Notes: a model not told the origin generated them from the sequence alone. Shown: positions 9,459 through 18,553, counted from the stretch's first letter. The stretch is DNA of 58,818 bases from JAAYKT01 sp964408955 (GCA_964408955.1 CAYPBK010000008.1:1-58818); one strand, 5' to 3'. Numbers and translations: made by a program.

Positions 9459-9860
9459 TTAAAATGGAAGATCGTCATCATCCTCATCTGTCGGATGGAA
9501 ACCAACATCATCGTTGCTATCCATTGAAGCCTGAGGCTTTGAGTCTCCTCTATCAAGGAAATTTACTTCGTCTGCAATTATATCATAGGAATATCTTCGT
9601 TTACCTTCCTGATCATCCCAAGTCCTGGATTGTAGTCTTCCAGATACTGCGACCAGTCTGCCTTTGCCTAGGTACTTATGACAATTCTCAGCGCTTTTGC
9701 CAAATACAACAACAGGCAAAAAATCTGCCGTAGCCTGACCTTCTTTTTTGAAAGCTCTATCTACCGCTACAGTGAATCTTGTTATCGCTAATTGATTGTC
9801 CGATGCATACCTAATCTCAGGGTCTCTCGTCAATCTTCCGACAATAGAAACTCTATTCAC
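9459..9860 (-). CDS. ssb: Single-stranded DNA-binding protein
   Basis: 133 residues. An N-terminal OB fold (MNRVSIVGRLTRDPEIRY), a short linker and the acidic tail DDDDLPF that recruits replication and repair proteins. It lies between rpsF and rpsR as in most Firmicutes. GTG start with AGGTGG upstream. The linker is shorter than in B. subtilis SsbA, but the tail is complete, so this is the essential replicative SSB. Confidence 0.97.
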   Translation of the reverse strand: MNRVSIVGRLTRDPEIRYASDNQLAITRFTVAVDRAFKKEGQATADFLPVVVFGKSAENCHKYLGKGRLVAVSGRLQSRTWDDQEGKRRYSYDIIADEVNFLDRGDSKPQASMDSNDDVGFHPTDEDDDDLPF

Positions 9861-9877
9861 AATTACACCACCTAATT

Positions 9878-10162
9878 TTATTCTTCGATTTTAATGATAA
9901 GATGTCTCAGTATGTCCTCTGTGATACCAAATACTCTATCCAATTCCTTGGGTATTTCCCTGCCTGCCTTATATTTCATATACACATAAAATCCTTCTGT
10001 ATAATCTTCAATAGGATACGCAAGCTTCCTTTTGCCCCAATCATCGATAGTTTCAAACTCTCCATTTGTTTCAATAAGCGTCTTAAATCTCTCTACGATT
10101 GCTTTAAGCGCTTCTTCTTCAACATCTGGTTTTATAATATAGATGGTTTCATACAAATTCAT
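9878..10162 (-). CDS. rpsF: 30S ribosomal protein bS6
   Basis: 94 residues starting MNLYETIYIIKPD, the typical bS6 opening, with the AYPIEDYTEGFYVYM core. The ATG at 10162 is chosen over a TTG two codons upstream; a near-perfect AGGAGGTGA lies 9 nt before it. First gene of rpsF-ssb-rpsR, with its own promoter and a structured leader that probably binds S6:S18. Confidence 0.96.
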   Translation of the reverse strand: MNLYETIYIIKPDVEEEALKAIVERFKTLIETNGEFETIDDWGKRKLAYPIEDYTEGFYVYMKYKAGREIPKELDRVFGITEDILRHLIIKIEE

Positions 10163-10179
10163 AATCAAACTTCACCTCC

Positions 10180-10218
10180 TCCCCACGGACTAACGGCCCT
10201 GCACGCGCAGAGCGGGGA
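10180..10218 (-). promoter_or_regulatory. Structured rpsF leader, candidate S6:S18 autoregulatory site
   Basis: In the transcript an outer CCCC/GGGG helix closes around an inner CUCUGC/GCAGGG hairpin with a GCGU loop, leaving an unpaired 3' strand that contains CCG twice. The 3' GGGG abuts the Shine-Dalgarno sequence. Known S6:S18 leader motifs have a bulged CCG next to such a hairpin, mimicking the 16S site; the match here is by eye. Confidence 0.55.
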
Positions 10219-10231
10219 TTTATGCCATACA

Positions 10232-10260
10232 ATTATAGCACTATAAAAAACATATGGCAA
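10232..10260 (-). promoter_or_regulatory. sigma-A promoter of rpsF-ssb-rpsR
   Basis: Minus strand: -35 TTGCCA (10255-10260), 17-bp spacer, -10 TATAAT (10232-10237) preceded by TG (extended -10). It lies just downstream of the DUF951 gene and gives a leader of about 60 nt. Confidence 0.8.
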
Positions 10261-10277
10261 TAGTAAAAATTTTTGAC

Positions 10278-10508
10278 CTATTCTTGTCCTGTCTCTGTTT
10301 CATCAGGTTCTGCTGCTTGAATAAGTTTTTTTACGGATTTTTCAAATTTCACTCTGGGCAGCATAACTACTCTGCCACAGCCCAGGCATTTAATTTTAAA
10401 ATCCGCTCCCACTCTGATTACTTCCCATTCCTTGCTGCCGCAAGGGTGTACCTTCCTTGTTTCCACTATATCGCCTACATTATATTTCTTAGGGTAGTAG
10501 CTTCCCAT
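10278..10508 (-). CDS. DUF951 family protein (YyzM-like)
   Basis: 76 residues. It has the family signature VGDIVETRKVHPCGS.EWEV.R.GADFKIKCLGCGR, an SH3-like beta-barrel with two cysteines (CLGC) that probably bind metal; members are small and of unknown function, possibly nucleic-acid binding. The ATG at 10508 is chosen because GAGGTG lies 6 nt upstream and the family starts there; an in-frame extension upstream only translates a tandem repeat. Downstream of mscS and probably cotranscribed with it. Confidence 0.85.
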   Translation of the reverse strand: MGSYYPKKYNVGDIVETRKVHPCGSKEWEVIRVGADFKIKCLGCGRVVMLPRVKFEKSVKKLIQAAEPDETETGQE

Positions 10509-10522
10509 ATATTTCACCTCTA

Positions 10523-10585
<63 letters not shown>

Positions 10586-10586
10586 C

Positions 10587-11408
10587 CTATTTCCCCATAT
10601 TCTTAATAACACGCTTGGGATAAGGGACTTCTATTCCGCCTTGTTCAAATGCTTCTTTAATACTTTTTCTTATTTCACGCTCCACATTCCAATGCATTAA
10701 AGGCAATGTTCTTGCAATAATCCTTAAGCTTATATCAGAATCAGAAAGCTTCGTTATACCTAGTACCTTTGGTTGCTCTACAACAACACTTCGATTCTTA
10801 TCATAATACTCGTTGACAATTTTACTTAATACTTCAATAGCCTTGTCTATATCTGTTTCATAGGCTATGGCTACATCTACTATAGCCAAAGAATTTCCTC
10901 TGCTATGATTGATCACCTTTTTTATATCACCGTTGGGTATTATATGTAAATCTCCGTTAAAAGACCTCAGCTTTGTTATTCTCAATCCAAGGTCTTCTAC
11001 TGTACCTTTGGCTTCATCTACGCTTACATAATCCCCTACGGCAAATTGATCCTCAAGAAGTATGAAAAACCCAGCAATAATATCCTTTACAAGGCTTTGC
11101 GCCCCAAAGCCTATGGCGAGTCCGCCAAGCCCTGCGGCCGCCAATATAGATTGAGTCGGAATGTTCAATACGTTCAAAACGGAAATTATCATTATTATAT
11201 AAACAGTGTATTTTACGAGGCTTTTAATTATTCCCTCAAGGGTGTTAGATTTCCTTTCATCCATTTTCAGCTTTGGTGAAAGACTAAAAAAATTATGAAT
11301 TATTTTATTAAATAAACTTATTATCAATCGCCAAAAAACTATTATAAATAGAATTTTAATAATAATTCCCGCCGGGCTTCCCAAGGAATCGAATTTAAAA
11401 TCCGGCAT
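10587..11408 (-). CDS. mscS: Small-conductance mechanosensitive channel, MscS family
   Basis: 273 residues with two or three transmembrane helices. The pore helix carries the Gly/Ala-rich AAAGLGGLAIGFGAQSLVKD stretch (about residues 90-110), followed by the beta domain (QFAVGDYVSV) and C-terminal alpha/beta cage ending near VPYPKR. It opens under membrane tension to release osmolytes. This length is the compact form lacking long N-terminal sensor helices. GGGGAG lies 6-7 nt before the ATG. DUF951 follows 78 bp downstream. Confidence 0.93.
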   Translation of the reverse strand: MPDFKFDSLGSPAGIIIKILFIIVFWRLIISLFNKIIHNFFSLSPKLKMDERKSNTLEGIIKSLVKYTVYIIMIISVLNVLNIPTQSILAAAGLGGLAIGFGAQSLVKDIIAGFFILLEDQFAVGDYVSVDEAKGTVEDLGLRITKLRSFNGDLHIIPNGDIKKVINHSRGNSLAIVDVAIAYETDIDKAIEVLSKIVNEYYDKNRSVVVEQPKVLGITKLSDSDISLRIIARTLPLMHWNVEREIRKSIKEAFEQGGIEVPYPKRVIKNMGK

Positions 11409-11474
11409 AAAACCACTCCCCTCTCAAACCATAATTAAGTTTAAAGGATTACTATTTAAGCCTGCTATTTTCTT

Positions 11475-12053
11475 TTAACCTACACTTATGGTTTTGCCAT
11501 TATTCATTTTCTCGGCTATGGAATACATATTGCCTATAATACCGACCTTCAGCTTATCTTTCAAACCATAGAAGTCAAGACAAGTACCACAGCTGATTAT
11601 CTCAATCCCGGCATCAAGAAGTTTATTGAGGCTGTCTAATACCGGTGAGCCTTCCGTCGTAAGCTTTATGCCTGAATTTAAAAATATTACGGTATCCGGC
11701 ATAGGAGAAACCTCCGTCAAGGTATAAATGTAGCTTTTCATAAGGGCTTCACCCAGAGCATCATCACCGCTCCCCATCTTGTCTCCTGAAATGACAATCA
11801 CTATATTTTCAATCTTAGAAACTTTCTTTACACTATTATTGGATTTATTGATTATAATATAGTAACATTCATTTTTCTCTGAAATATCATAGCTTAGACC
11901 CAGACCGGCAGCCAACCTGCTTATATTTTCTTTGGCCACATAGTTATCAACAACAACCTCAACCTCACCCTCTTCAATCTCCTCAAGAGCTCTTTTTGTT
12001 AATATAACAGGCTGGGGGCATTTAAGCCCTTTTGCGTCTATTTTAATCATCAT
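11475..12053 (-). CDS. yedF: Sulfurtransferase-like selenium metabolism protein YedF
   Basis: About 192 residues, two domains. The N-terminal TusA-like fold has the CPQP motif near residue 13 (Cys expected to carry persulfide or selenide). The C-terminal DsrE-like domain contains GDKMGSGDDALG and ends near ISCGTCLDFYG with two further cysteines. The fused architecture matches YedF, found in genomes with selenophosphate synthetase; a role in selenium handling is inferred from the family because no selD is in the window. AAGGAG precedes the ATG at 5 nt; an in-frame GTG upstream overlaps the ribosome binding site. Confidence 0.88.
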   Translation of the reverse strand: MMIKIDAKGLKCPQPVILTKRALEEIEEGEVEVVVDNYVAKENISRLAAGLGLSYDISEKNECYYIIINKSNNSVKKVSKIENIVIVISGDKMGSGDDALGEALMKSYIYTLTEVSPMPDTVIFLNSGIKLTTEGSPVLDSLNKLLDAGIEIISCGTCLDFYGLKDKLKVGIIGNMYSIAEKMNNGKTISVG

Positions 12054-12086
12054 AATCACTCCTTACATAAAAATGCTTTTAAGAAT

Positions 12087-12114
12087 ATTATATACAAGAA
12101 AACCTGTTTTGTAA
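12087..12114 (-). promoter_or_regulatory. Likely yedF promoter
   Basis: Minus strand: -35 TTACAA (12109-12114), 16-bp spacer, -10 TATAAT (12087-12092), about 34 bp upstream of the start codon. Confidence 0.55.
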
Positions 12115-12393
12115 TAAAAAGTTCGCATTTTTAGCGGAAAAATCGAGTTTTACATATATTAAAAATTAATAACTCAATAAAAAGGATTATTAAATTATAT
12201 AGTATGTGAACTTTACCATGAGATGTACGCCGAAATCCAAAAAAGTAAAATCTTGTCGAACGAAAATCATTAAAATTAGAATCTTTATGAAGGTAATTTT
12301 TAAAAATCCTTGAATATGTAATAGTAAATTCTTAAACTGGAAAGTTTACAATATAAATTATAAAATTCCAATACTTGTAAGAGAGGTAATCAG
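12115..12393. other. AT-rich divergent intergenic region before oppB
   Basis: Together with the yedF upstream sequence this makes about 340 bp without a gene between divergent yedF and oppB. It must hold the opp promoter, but only weak candidates are visible (TTGAAT with a poor -10 near 12310-12340). No riboswitch, T-box or clear operator palindrome is recognised. Confidence 0.4.
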
Positions 12394-13311
12394 ATGGCAA
12401 AGTATATTGGTAAAAGAATTATAATGATGATACTTACACTTTTTTTGATTGCAGCTTTAACCTTTATACTCATGCATGCTATTCCCGGCGGTCCCTTTAC
12501 TTCAGACCGCAAGCTGCCGGAAGCTGTGGAGAAAGCTTTAATTGAGAAATATAATTTGGATGCACCTTTACATAAACAATTTTTTGATTATATGAAAGGT
12601 TTGGCAAGGTTTGATTTAGGTCCATCCTTTAAATACGAAGGAATGTCCGTAAACGAATTTATAATCAAAGGCTTCCCCACCTCCGCTAAGGTCGGTGCTG
12701 TTACAATAATTTTTGTTTTATTGACTTCCATACCTTTAGGTATAGTAGCAGCATTAAAAAATGGAAGATGGCAGGATATTACCACCATGTTTTTGGCAAC
12801 CTTAGGCGTAACCATTCCATCCTTTGTCATTGCAACACTTTTAATGTATTTCTTTTCTTTAAAGCTGGGGCTCCTGCCCACCTTTGGTCTGGACGGCTGG
12901 AAAAGCTATATACTACCTGTAATTGCCCTTGGCGGCTATTCTTTATCTTTCATGGCAAGGCTGATGCGAAGCTCGCTCTTAGAAGTCATGGGTATGGACT
13001 ATATACGCACCGCCAGAGCTAAAGGCTTATCCGAGCAAAAGATTATAGTGAAGCATGCCTTGAGAAATGCCATCATTCCTGTTGTCACTATTTTAGGGCC
13101 CACCATCGCCAATCTTGTAACCGGCTCCTTTGTAATAGAAAAGATATTTGCTCTTCCGGGGATGGGTAGGCATTTTATTTCAAGTATATCAAACCGTGAC
13201 TATACTGCTATTATGGGTATAACTATTTTTTATGCGGCATTTTTAATAGCCATGGTTTTTATCGTTGATATATTTTATTCCCTTATAGATCCAAGAATAA
13301 AATATGATTGA
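12394..13311 (+). CDS. oppB: Oligopeptide ABC transporter permease OppB/DppB
   Basis: 305 residues with six transmembrane helices. Begins KYIGKRIIMMILTLFLIAALTF; near the C-terminus it has the EAA-type loop (LEVMGMDYIRTARAKGL) that docks on the ATPase, then NAIIPV and GSFVIEKIFALPGMG. It forms the inner-membrane pore with OppC. First gene of oppBCDFA, preceded by GAGAGG. The oppC start lies 34 bp beyond its stop. Confidence 0.94.
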   Translation: MAKYIGKRIIMMILTLFLIAALTFILMHAIPGGPFTSDRKLPEAVEKALIEKYNLDAPLHKQFFDYMKGLARFDLGPSFKYEGMSVNEFIIKGFPTSAKVGAVTIIFVLLTSIPLGIVAALKNGRWQDITTMFLATLGVTIPSFVIATLLMYFFSLKLGLLPTFGLDGWKSYILPVIALGGYSLSFMARLMRSSLLEVMGMDYIRTARAKGLSEQKIIVKHALRNAIIPVVTILGPTIANLVTGSFVIEKIFALPGMGRHFISSISNRDYTAIMGITIFYAAFLIAMVFIVDIFYSLIDPRIKYD

Positions 13312-13345
13312 TAATACCAAATCTTTAAAATCAAGGAGATATCTT

Positions 13346-14506
13346 ATGGAAGATTTAACCTCTGAGACTCTATGGAATAAGTATGAAGCAAGCCAGGGTG
13401 ATAGTGAAAAAATATGGCGTAAAAACAGAACCTTCGCAAGTGATGTTTGGTTTCGCTTTAGACATAATAAAGCGGCACTTTTTGGTTTTATCATTATTTT
13501 GCTGTTGTTATTATTTGCAATAGCAGGTCCCTATATTTCTCCCCACAGCTATTTCGATCAAGAGCTTGGCTTTGTAAATATTCCGCCGAAATTTAATGCT
13601 TTTTCCGTGGAGAATAAGCATATATATATAACCCAAAACCTTAAGCTAATCGAAATAAGCGATAAAGGTGAGCTATTACGCACCCTTCCCCGCATAGATG
13701 ACAACCCTGCTGAAAAATCCACAACTTATGATTTAAACAGAAAAACTTTGATACTGGATTACAGCAAAAAACCGGTGCGTCTATTAAATAGCGATAAGGA
13801 AAGGTATAAAGCTTATACAACCTTTTATAACAAGAATTATATTTTAGGCACCGACGGTCTCGGCAGAGATATTCTAACCAGGTTGATGTACGGCGCCAGA
13901 ATTTCCTTGACTGTCGCTTTTATAGCAGCCCTCGTTAACCTTGTTATTGGTATATTATATGGCGGCATATCCGCTTATATGGGAGGCAATGTAGATAACA
14001 TAATGATGCGTATTGTCGATATCATAAGCACCATCCCGCTAACCTTATATGTCATTCTTATTATGGTTTTTCTAAATTCAGGATTTTTAAGTATCATCAT
14101 TGCCTTGGGCTCAGTGTATTGGGTGAACATGGCGCGGATCGTCCGGGGTCAGATATTGTCTCTTAAAGAACAGGAATTTGTTTATGCAGCAAAAACAATC
14201 GGCACTTCCACCTGGAATATTTTAATAAAGCATCTCGTCCCTAATGCTATGGGACCTATAATAGTTACCGCTACAATGCTCATACCCTCTGCGATATTTA
14301 TAGAAGCCTTTATGAGCTTTATCGGTCTGGGTGTAGCGGCTCCCATGGCAAGCTGGGGAACCATGTGTAATGACGCTTTGGAAACCCTAAGAACATCCCC
14401 TTATCAGCTCCTGACACCGTCATTAGCTATTTGTCTTACTATGTTTGCTTTTAATTTTGTAGGCGACGGATTACGGGATGCGTTAGATCCAAAGCTTAGG
14501 AAGTAG
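13346..14506 (+). CDS. oppC: Oligopeptide ABC transporter permease OppC/DppC with an enlarged external loop
   Basis: 386 residues from the ATG at 13346, which has AAGGAG 7 nt upstream; an earlier ATG overlapping oppB lacks a signal. N-terminal TM1 (about 36-56) is followed by roughly 110 residues before GTDGLGRDILTRLMYG, where related permeases have about 40. The insert is hydrophilic and beta-rich and probably faces outside, where it could touch the substrate-binding lipoprotein. The C-terminal half has the usual five helices and the EAA loop (QEFVYAAKTIGTS). Confidence 0.92.
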   Translation: MEDLTSETLWNKYEASQGDSEKIWRKNRTFASDVWFRFRHNKAALFGFIIILLLLLFAIAGPYISPHSYFDQELGFVNIPPKFNAFSVENKHIYITQNLKLIEISDKGELLRTLPRIDDNPAEKSTTYDLNRKTLILDYSKKPVRLLNSDKERYKAYTTFYNKNYILGTDGLGRDILTRLMYGARISLTVAFIAALVNLVIGILYGGISAYMGGNVDNIMMRIVDIISTIPLTLYVILIMVFLNSGFLSIIIALGSVYWVNMARIVRGQILSLKEQEFVYAAKTIGTSTWNILIKHLVPNAMGPIIVTATMLIPSAIFIEAFMSFIGLGVAAPMASWGTMCNDALETLRTSPYQLLTPSLAICLTMFAFNFVGDGLRDALDPKLRK

Positions 14507-14514
14507 GTATTTAT

Positions 14515-15516
14515 ATGGAAAAGATTTTAGAGGTTAAAAATTTACAGACTTCTTTCTTTACCCAGGACGGCGAGGTTAAAGCCGTAAGGGACGTCAGCTT
14601 TAATGTAAAAAAAGGTGAAATCATGGGCATAGTCGGAGAGTCAGGAAGCGGCAAAAGCGTAACCGCCATGTCCATACTTAAAATACTTGCACCCAATGCA
14701 AAAATAAAAAAAGGTGAAATAATCTTTGAAGGCAAAAATATAGCTCATGCCCATAACTCACAAATGCGAGAAATCAGAGGTGGTAAAATCTCCATGATTT
14801 TTCAGGATCCTATGTCTTCACTGAACCCTTTGCTCACTGTGGGAGAACAGGTTAACGAAATGTTTCAGGAGCATAAGAAAAGTATGAGTAAAAGCGAAAT
14901 CAAAGAGGAGGTCCTTAAGCTTTTTCAGCTTGTGCGCATCCCTGAACCTGTAAAAAGGTATTCTTCCTATCCTCATGAATTTTCCGGGGGCATGCGCCAA
15001 AGAGTTATGATTGCTATGGCTTTGGCATGCAGGCCTGTGCTTATGATAGCGGATGAGCCGACTACAGCCTTGGATGTAACTATACAGGACCAGATATTAA
15101 AGCTCATGAAAAACGTACAACAACAATATAATATGGCTGTAATATTCATTACCCATGATTTAGGTGTAGTTGCAGAGCTCTGCTCCAGAATCATTGTCAT
15201 GTACGGAGGTATGATAATGGAGGAAGGCTTGGCGGATGAAATATATGAGAATCCACGTCACCCTTATACCTTGGGACTTATGAATTCAATACCGAAAATA
15301 ACTCAGGACAGGAAAAAGAAGCTTATACCCATCGGAGGCTCGCCTCCTGATATGCTTAACCCTCCCAAAGGATGCCCTTTTGTACCTAGGTGCGCATACG
15401 CCCGTGCCATATGCGGCGAAAAGCTTCCACCTTATTATGAAATAAGCGCTACTCATAAATCTATGTGCTGGCTTCTTTCTGAAGAAGCGCCGAAAACAGA
15501 TAATCCTTTTAAATAA
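14515..15516 (+). CDS. oppD: Oligopeptide ABC transporter ATP-binding protein OppD
   Basis: 333 residues. Walker A GESGSGKSV near residue 40, Q-loop at FQDPMSSLNP, signature FSGGMRQRV near 160, Walker B LMIADEPTTALD, switch His in FITHDLG, and the C-terminal oligopeptide extension with a Cys-rich CPFVPRC...C...C segment characteristic of the OppD/DppD family, which can hold an iron-sulfur cluster. Powers peptide uptake together with OppF. Its start is 8 bp after oppC. Confidence 0.95.
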   Translation: MEKILEVKNLQTSFFTQDGEVKAVRDVSFNVKKGEIMGIVGESGSGKSVTAMSILKILAPNAKIKKGEIIFEGKNIAHAHNSQMREIRGGKISMIFQDPMSSLNPLLTVGEQVNEMFQEHKKSMSKSEIKEEVLKLFQLVRIPEPVKRYSSYPHEFSGGMRQRVMIAMALACRPVLMIADEPTTALDVTIQDQILKLMKNVQQQYNMAVIFITHDLGVVAELCSRIIVMYGGMIMEEGLADEIYENPRHPYTLGLMNSIPKITQDRKKKLIPIGGSPPDMLNPPKGCPFVPRCAYARAICGEKLPPYYEISATHKSMCWLLSEEAPKTDNPFK

Positions 15517-15703
15517 TTTATTGAAAATGAATATATTTTGAATATACATAACAAAGCGGCTTCAGCATTAAATAATGTGCGTTATGATTAAGCCATATAA
15601 TTTCTAATAATTTATTGGTATTATAAATGGCTGCCACCTAGAGCCATTTGCTATTTCCAAATAAAATGAAGAATTTTTGGCACGGCTTATAGGAGAATTA
15701 TTT

Positions 15704-15742
15704 TTTATATAGTTGGAGAATAGAACTTCCATACTATATAAA
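15704..15742. repeat. Inverted repeat between oppD and oppF
   Basis: Perfect 10-bp arms TTTATATAGT (15704-15713) and ACTATATAAA (15733-15742) enclose near-complementary TGGAG and CTTCCA. It lies 20 bp before the oppF start, in a 245-bp spacer unusual for an opp operon. It could be an operator or an mRNA processing hairpin. Confidence 0.6.
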
Positions 15743-15761
15743 TTTAATGGAAGGAGTCACT

Positions 15762-16730
15762 ATGCATAGGGACAATATCCTTGAAGTTAAAGACTTAAAA
15801 AAACATTTTAAAGTAAAAGGCTCTGGTACCCAAGTAGTCCACGCTGTGGACGGAATTTCCTTTGCAATAAAAAAAGGAGAAACTTTAGGGCTTGTCGGTG
15901 AATCGGGCTGCGGCAAGTCAACTGCCGCCAGAACCATTATTCGCATTTATGAACCGACAGGGGGAGAAATATATATAGACGGTGAGGAAGTCAGTAAGAA
16001 GGATGAAAAGCAACTAAAATCCATACGAAAAAAAATCCAAATGATTTTCCAAGACCCTTATGCCTCTTTGAACGCTAGGATGACTGTAAGGGATATAATA
16101 GCTGAGCCGCTATTGGCCCACGGTATAGTTAAAAGAGCCGGAGAGGCTAATGATTTGATATATGAGATGCTGGCTAAGGTTGGTCTGCAAAAAGACCATG
16201 CCAGCCGTTATCCCCATGAATTTTCCGGAGGTCAAAGGCAGCGTATTGGTATAGCAAGAGCCCTTATTTTAGAGCCTAAAATAGTTATTTGTGATGAACC
16301 CATATCTGCTTTGGATGTATCTATTCAAGCACAGGTAGTAAATCTCCTTAAGGAATTTCAGGAGGAGAAGAATTACACGTACTTGTTCATTGCTCATGAT
16401 TTATCAATGGTACGATACGTATCCGAACGCGTAGGGGTCATGTATCTGGGCAAGCTTGTTGAAATATGCGAAAGTGAGGAAATCTATAATAATCCGTTGC
16501 ATCCTTATACAAAAGGGCTTCTTGGCGCAATACCCATACCTAATCCCGCACTTGCAGCCAAGAAAAAAGAAAGCTCCATGGAAGGGGATGTGCCAAGCCC
16601 CATCAACCCCCCTTCAGGTTGCCGTTTTCATACCAGATGTAAATATAAGACGGAAATTTGTTCTAAGGAGGAGCCTCAATTTAAAGATATGGGCAACGGT
16701 CATTGGGTAGCCTGCCATATTTATGACTAA
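15762..16730 (+). CDS. oppF: Oligopeptide ABC transporter ATP-binding protein OppF
   Basis: 322 residues from the ATG at 15762, which follows GGAAGGAG by 5 nt; an in-frame ATG 15 bp earlier lies inside that signal. Walker A GESGCGKST, Q-loop FQDPYASLN, signature FSGGQRQRI, Walker B IVICDEPISALD and C-terminal CRFHTRCKYKTEIC, the OppF version of the Cys-rich tail. Partner of OppD. Separated from it by 245 bp that contain an inverted repeat, so its level may be set separately. Confidence 0.95.
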   Translation: MHRDNILEVKDLKKHFKVKGSGTQVVHAVDGISFAIKKGETLGLVGESGCGKSTAARTIIRIYEPTGGEIYIDGEEVSKKDEKQLKSIRKKIQMIFQDPYASLNARMTVRDIIAEPLLAHGIVKRAGEANDLIYEMLAKVGLQKDHASRYPHEFSGGQRQRIGIARALILEPKIVICDEPISALDVSIQAQVVNLLKEFQEEKNYTYLFIAHDLSMVRYVSERVGVMYLGKLVEICESEEIYNNPLHPYTKGLLGAIPIPNPALAAKKKESSMEGDVPSPINPPSGCRFHTRCKYKTEICSKEEPQFKDMGNGHWVACHIYD

Positions 16731-16810
16731 GGTTAAATGTGCTCTTTTTGCACTTTAAACATAATTCAATATATTTGGACATAAAATTTTTTAAGGGAGG
16801 GAATAAGTCT

Positions 16811-18472
16811 ATGAAAAAGAAATGGTTGACATTACTTGCTGCAGTGCTTGTTTTAACAATGCTCATTACGGCATGCGGAGCTCCAAAAACAGGTGTTGTT
16901 GAGGAAGAAGAGACTGAAGCTGAAGAGACAGTAACAGAGACAGGTGAGGTTGAACAAAAGCTAATATTTGCAATACATAACGAAGCGGATACTTTAGATC
17001 CGGGAATTACCAACAACTCCTTTGCAAGCCCTTATTTATGTAATACCTTTGAAGGGCTGGTAACCTATGATAAAGCCAACAATATTATCCCCGGCTTGGC
17101 AAAGGATTGGAACATCAGTGAGGATGGACTTGTATACACTTTTAATTTACGCAACAATCTAAAATGGTCCGACGGTACACCATTGACATCTAAGGATTTT
17201 GAATATGCATGGAAACGTGTTTTGGACCCAAAAACCGGCGGACAATATGCAGATATGCTTACATCCTATATTGTAAACGCTGAGGACTACTATGGGGGAA
17301 AGAAGCCTTTTGAACAGGTTGGAATCAAAACTCCCGATGAGAACACTATCGAAATAACTTTAATGAATCCAACTCCTTATTATCTAAGCATTTTAGCCAT
17401 GTGGGTTTATAGCCCTGTCAAGGAAGAAGTTGTCTCAGCTTATCCTGATAAGTGGGCAAAAGAAGCTGAAACATTTATTTGCAACGGACCTTTCAAGGTA
17501 TCCAAGATAAGCTTTGGCGAGTCTGTTGTTTTGGCAAAAAATGAACATTACTGGGATGCGAGTAAGGTGAAACTGGAGGAAATAACTATTAGATTTATTG
17601 AAAACAAATCTACTGCTCTGGCTGCCTTTGAAAAAGGCGAAATCGACGGATTCAGAGCAATTCCTCCTGCAGATCTACCGAGATTAAAAGCAGAAAGCGA
17701 TGCTTTCCAAGTAGTGCCAAGTATGGCTACGACTTTCTTCCTAATCAATAATAAGCACAAACCTTTGGATAATGTAAAAGTACGTCAAGCTCTGTCACTG
17801 GCAGTGGACAGAACGGACCTCATTGAAAACGTACTTCAAAGTACAGATAAACCTGCATATGGACTTGTATCTCCTGGTTATGTTCTAAACGGTGCAGACT
17901 TTAATACAGGTAAAACCTATGGCCTGGCTGCAACAGCTAAGGTAGAGGAAGCGCAAAAGATGCTGGCGGAAGCTGGATATCCTGAAGGCAAAGGCTTTCC
18001 TAAGCTGATATTGAGCTATTATACGGATGATACAGTAAAAAAAGTTGCCGAAGCTTTACAGCAGATGTGGAAAAAGAATTTGAACATCGATATGGAGATA
18101 ACCACAGAAGAGTGGAAGGTATACTATGACGGTATACAAAAGCTTGATTATCATATTGCTGCTATGGGTTGGGGAGCTGACTATCTACATCCCATGACTT
18201 TCCTCCCTCTGTTTGAGACGAAAAATGTGGCAAATAATTCAGGTTACAGCAACCCTGAATATGATAAACTTTTGGTTAAAGCACAAGCAGAAGTGGATGC
18301 AGCCAAAGCTGTTGATATTATGCATGAAGCTGAAGACCTTCTCATGGCTGACATGCCTGTGCTAAATCTATATCACCGTTCCAACTTCTTTATGATGGCA
18401 CCCCATGTAAAAGGATGGAACTTTAACCCCTTGAGCAATTTATATTTCTCTGAAGCCTATATAGAGAAATAG
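16811..18472 (+). CDS. oppA: Oligopeptide-binding lipoprotein OppA/DppE (SBP family 5)
   Basis: 553 residues. N-terminal lipoprotein signal peptide (MKKKWLTLLAAVLVLTM) with lipobox LITAC, then a short acidic linker (EEEETEAEE). The mature part is a solute-binding protein family 5 domain: ADTLDPGITN, SDGTPLTSKDFEYAWKRVLDP and late KGWNFNPLSNLYFSEAYI. It captures extracellular peptides for OppBCDF. The ATG at 16811 follows AAGGGAGGG. Last gene of the operon, ending at a strong terminator; being last differs from the common oppA-first order. Confidence 0.95.
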   Translation: MKKKWLTLLAAVLVLTMLITACGAPKTGVVEEEETEAEETVTETGEVEQKLIFAIHNEADTLDPGITNNSFASPYLCNTFEGLVTYDKANNIIPGLAKDWNISEDGLVYTFNLRNNLKWSDGTPLTSKDFEYAWKRVLDPKTGGQYADMLTSYIVNAEDYYGGKKPFEQVGIKTPDENTIEITLMNPTPYYLSILAMWVYSPVKEEVVSAYPDKWAKEAETFICNGPFKVSKISFGESVVLAKNEHYWDASKVKLEEITIRFIENKSTALAAFEKGEIDGFRAIPPADLPRLKAESDAFQVVPSMATTFFLINNKHKPLDNVKVRQALSLAVDRTDLIENVLQSTDKPAYGLVSPGYVLNGADFNTGKTYGLAATAKVEEAQKMLAEAGYPEGKGFPKLILSYYTDDTVKKVAEALQQMWKKNLNIDMEITTEEWKVYYDGIQKLDYHIAAMGWGADYLHPMTFLPLFETKNVANNSGYSNPEYDKLLVKAQAEVDAAKAVDIMHEAEDLLMADMPVLNLYHRSNFFMMAPHVKGWNFNPLSNLYFSEAYIEK

Positions 18473-18515
18473 TAACCACTTGGAAAAGAACGATAAGATA
18501 AGAAGTAATTTATTA

Positions 18516-18553
18516 AAATTCCGGTGGAAACTAATTTTTCCACCGGAATTTTT
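18516..18553 (+). terminator. Rho-independent terminator of the opp operon
   Basis: Perfect 15-bp stem (AAATTCCGGTGGAAA pairing with its complement) with a six-base loop, followed by T-rich sequence, about 45 bp after oppA. Confidence 0.92.

Noticed and set aside
12054..12393. Riboswitch or T-box before the opp operon
   Set aside because: No recognisable stem arrangement, T-box sequence or terminator/antiterminator pair.
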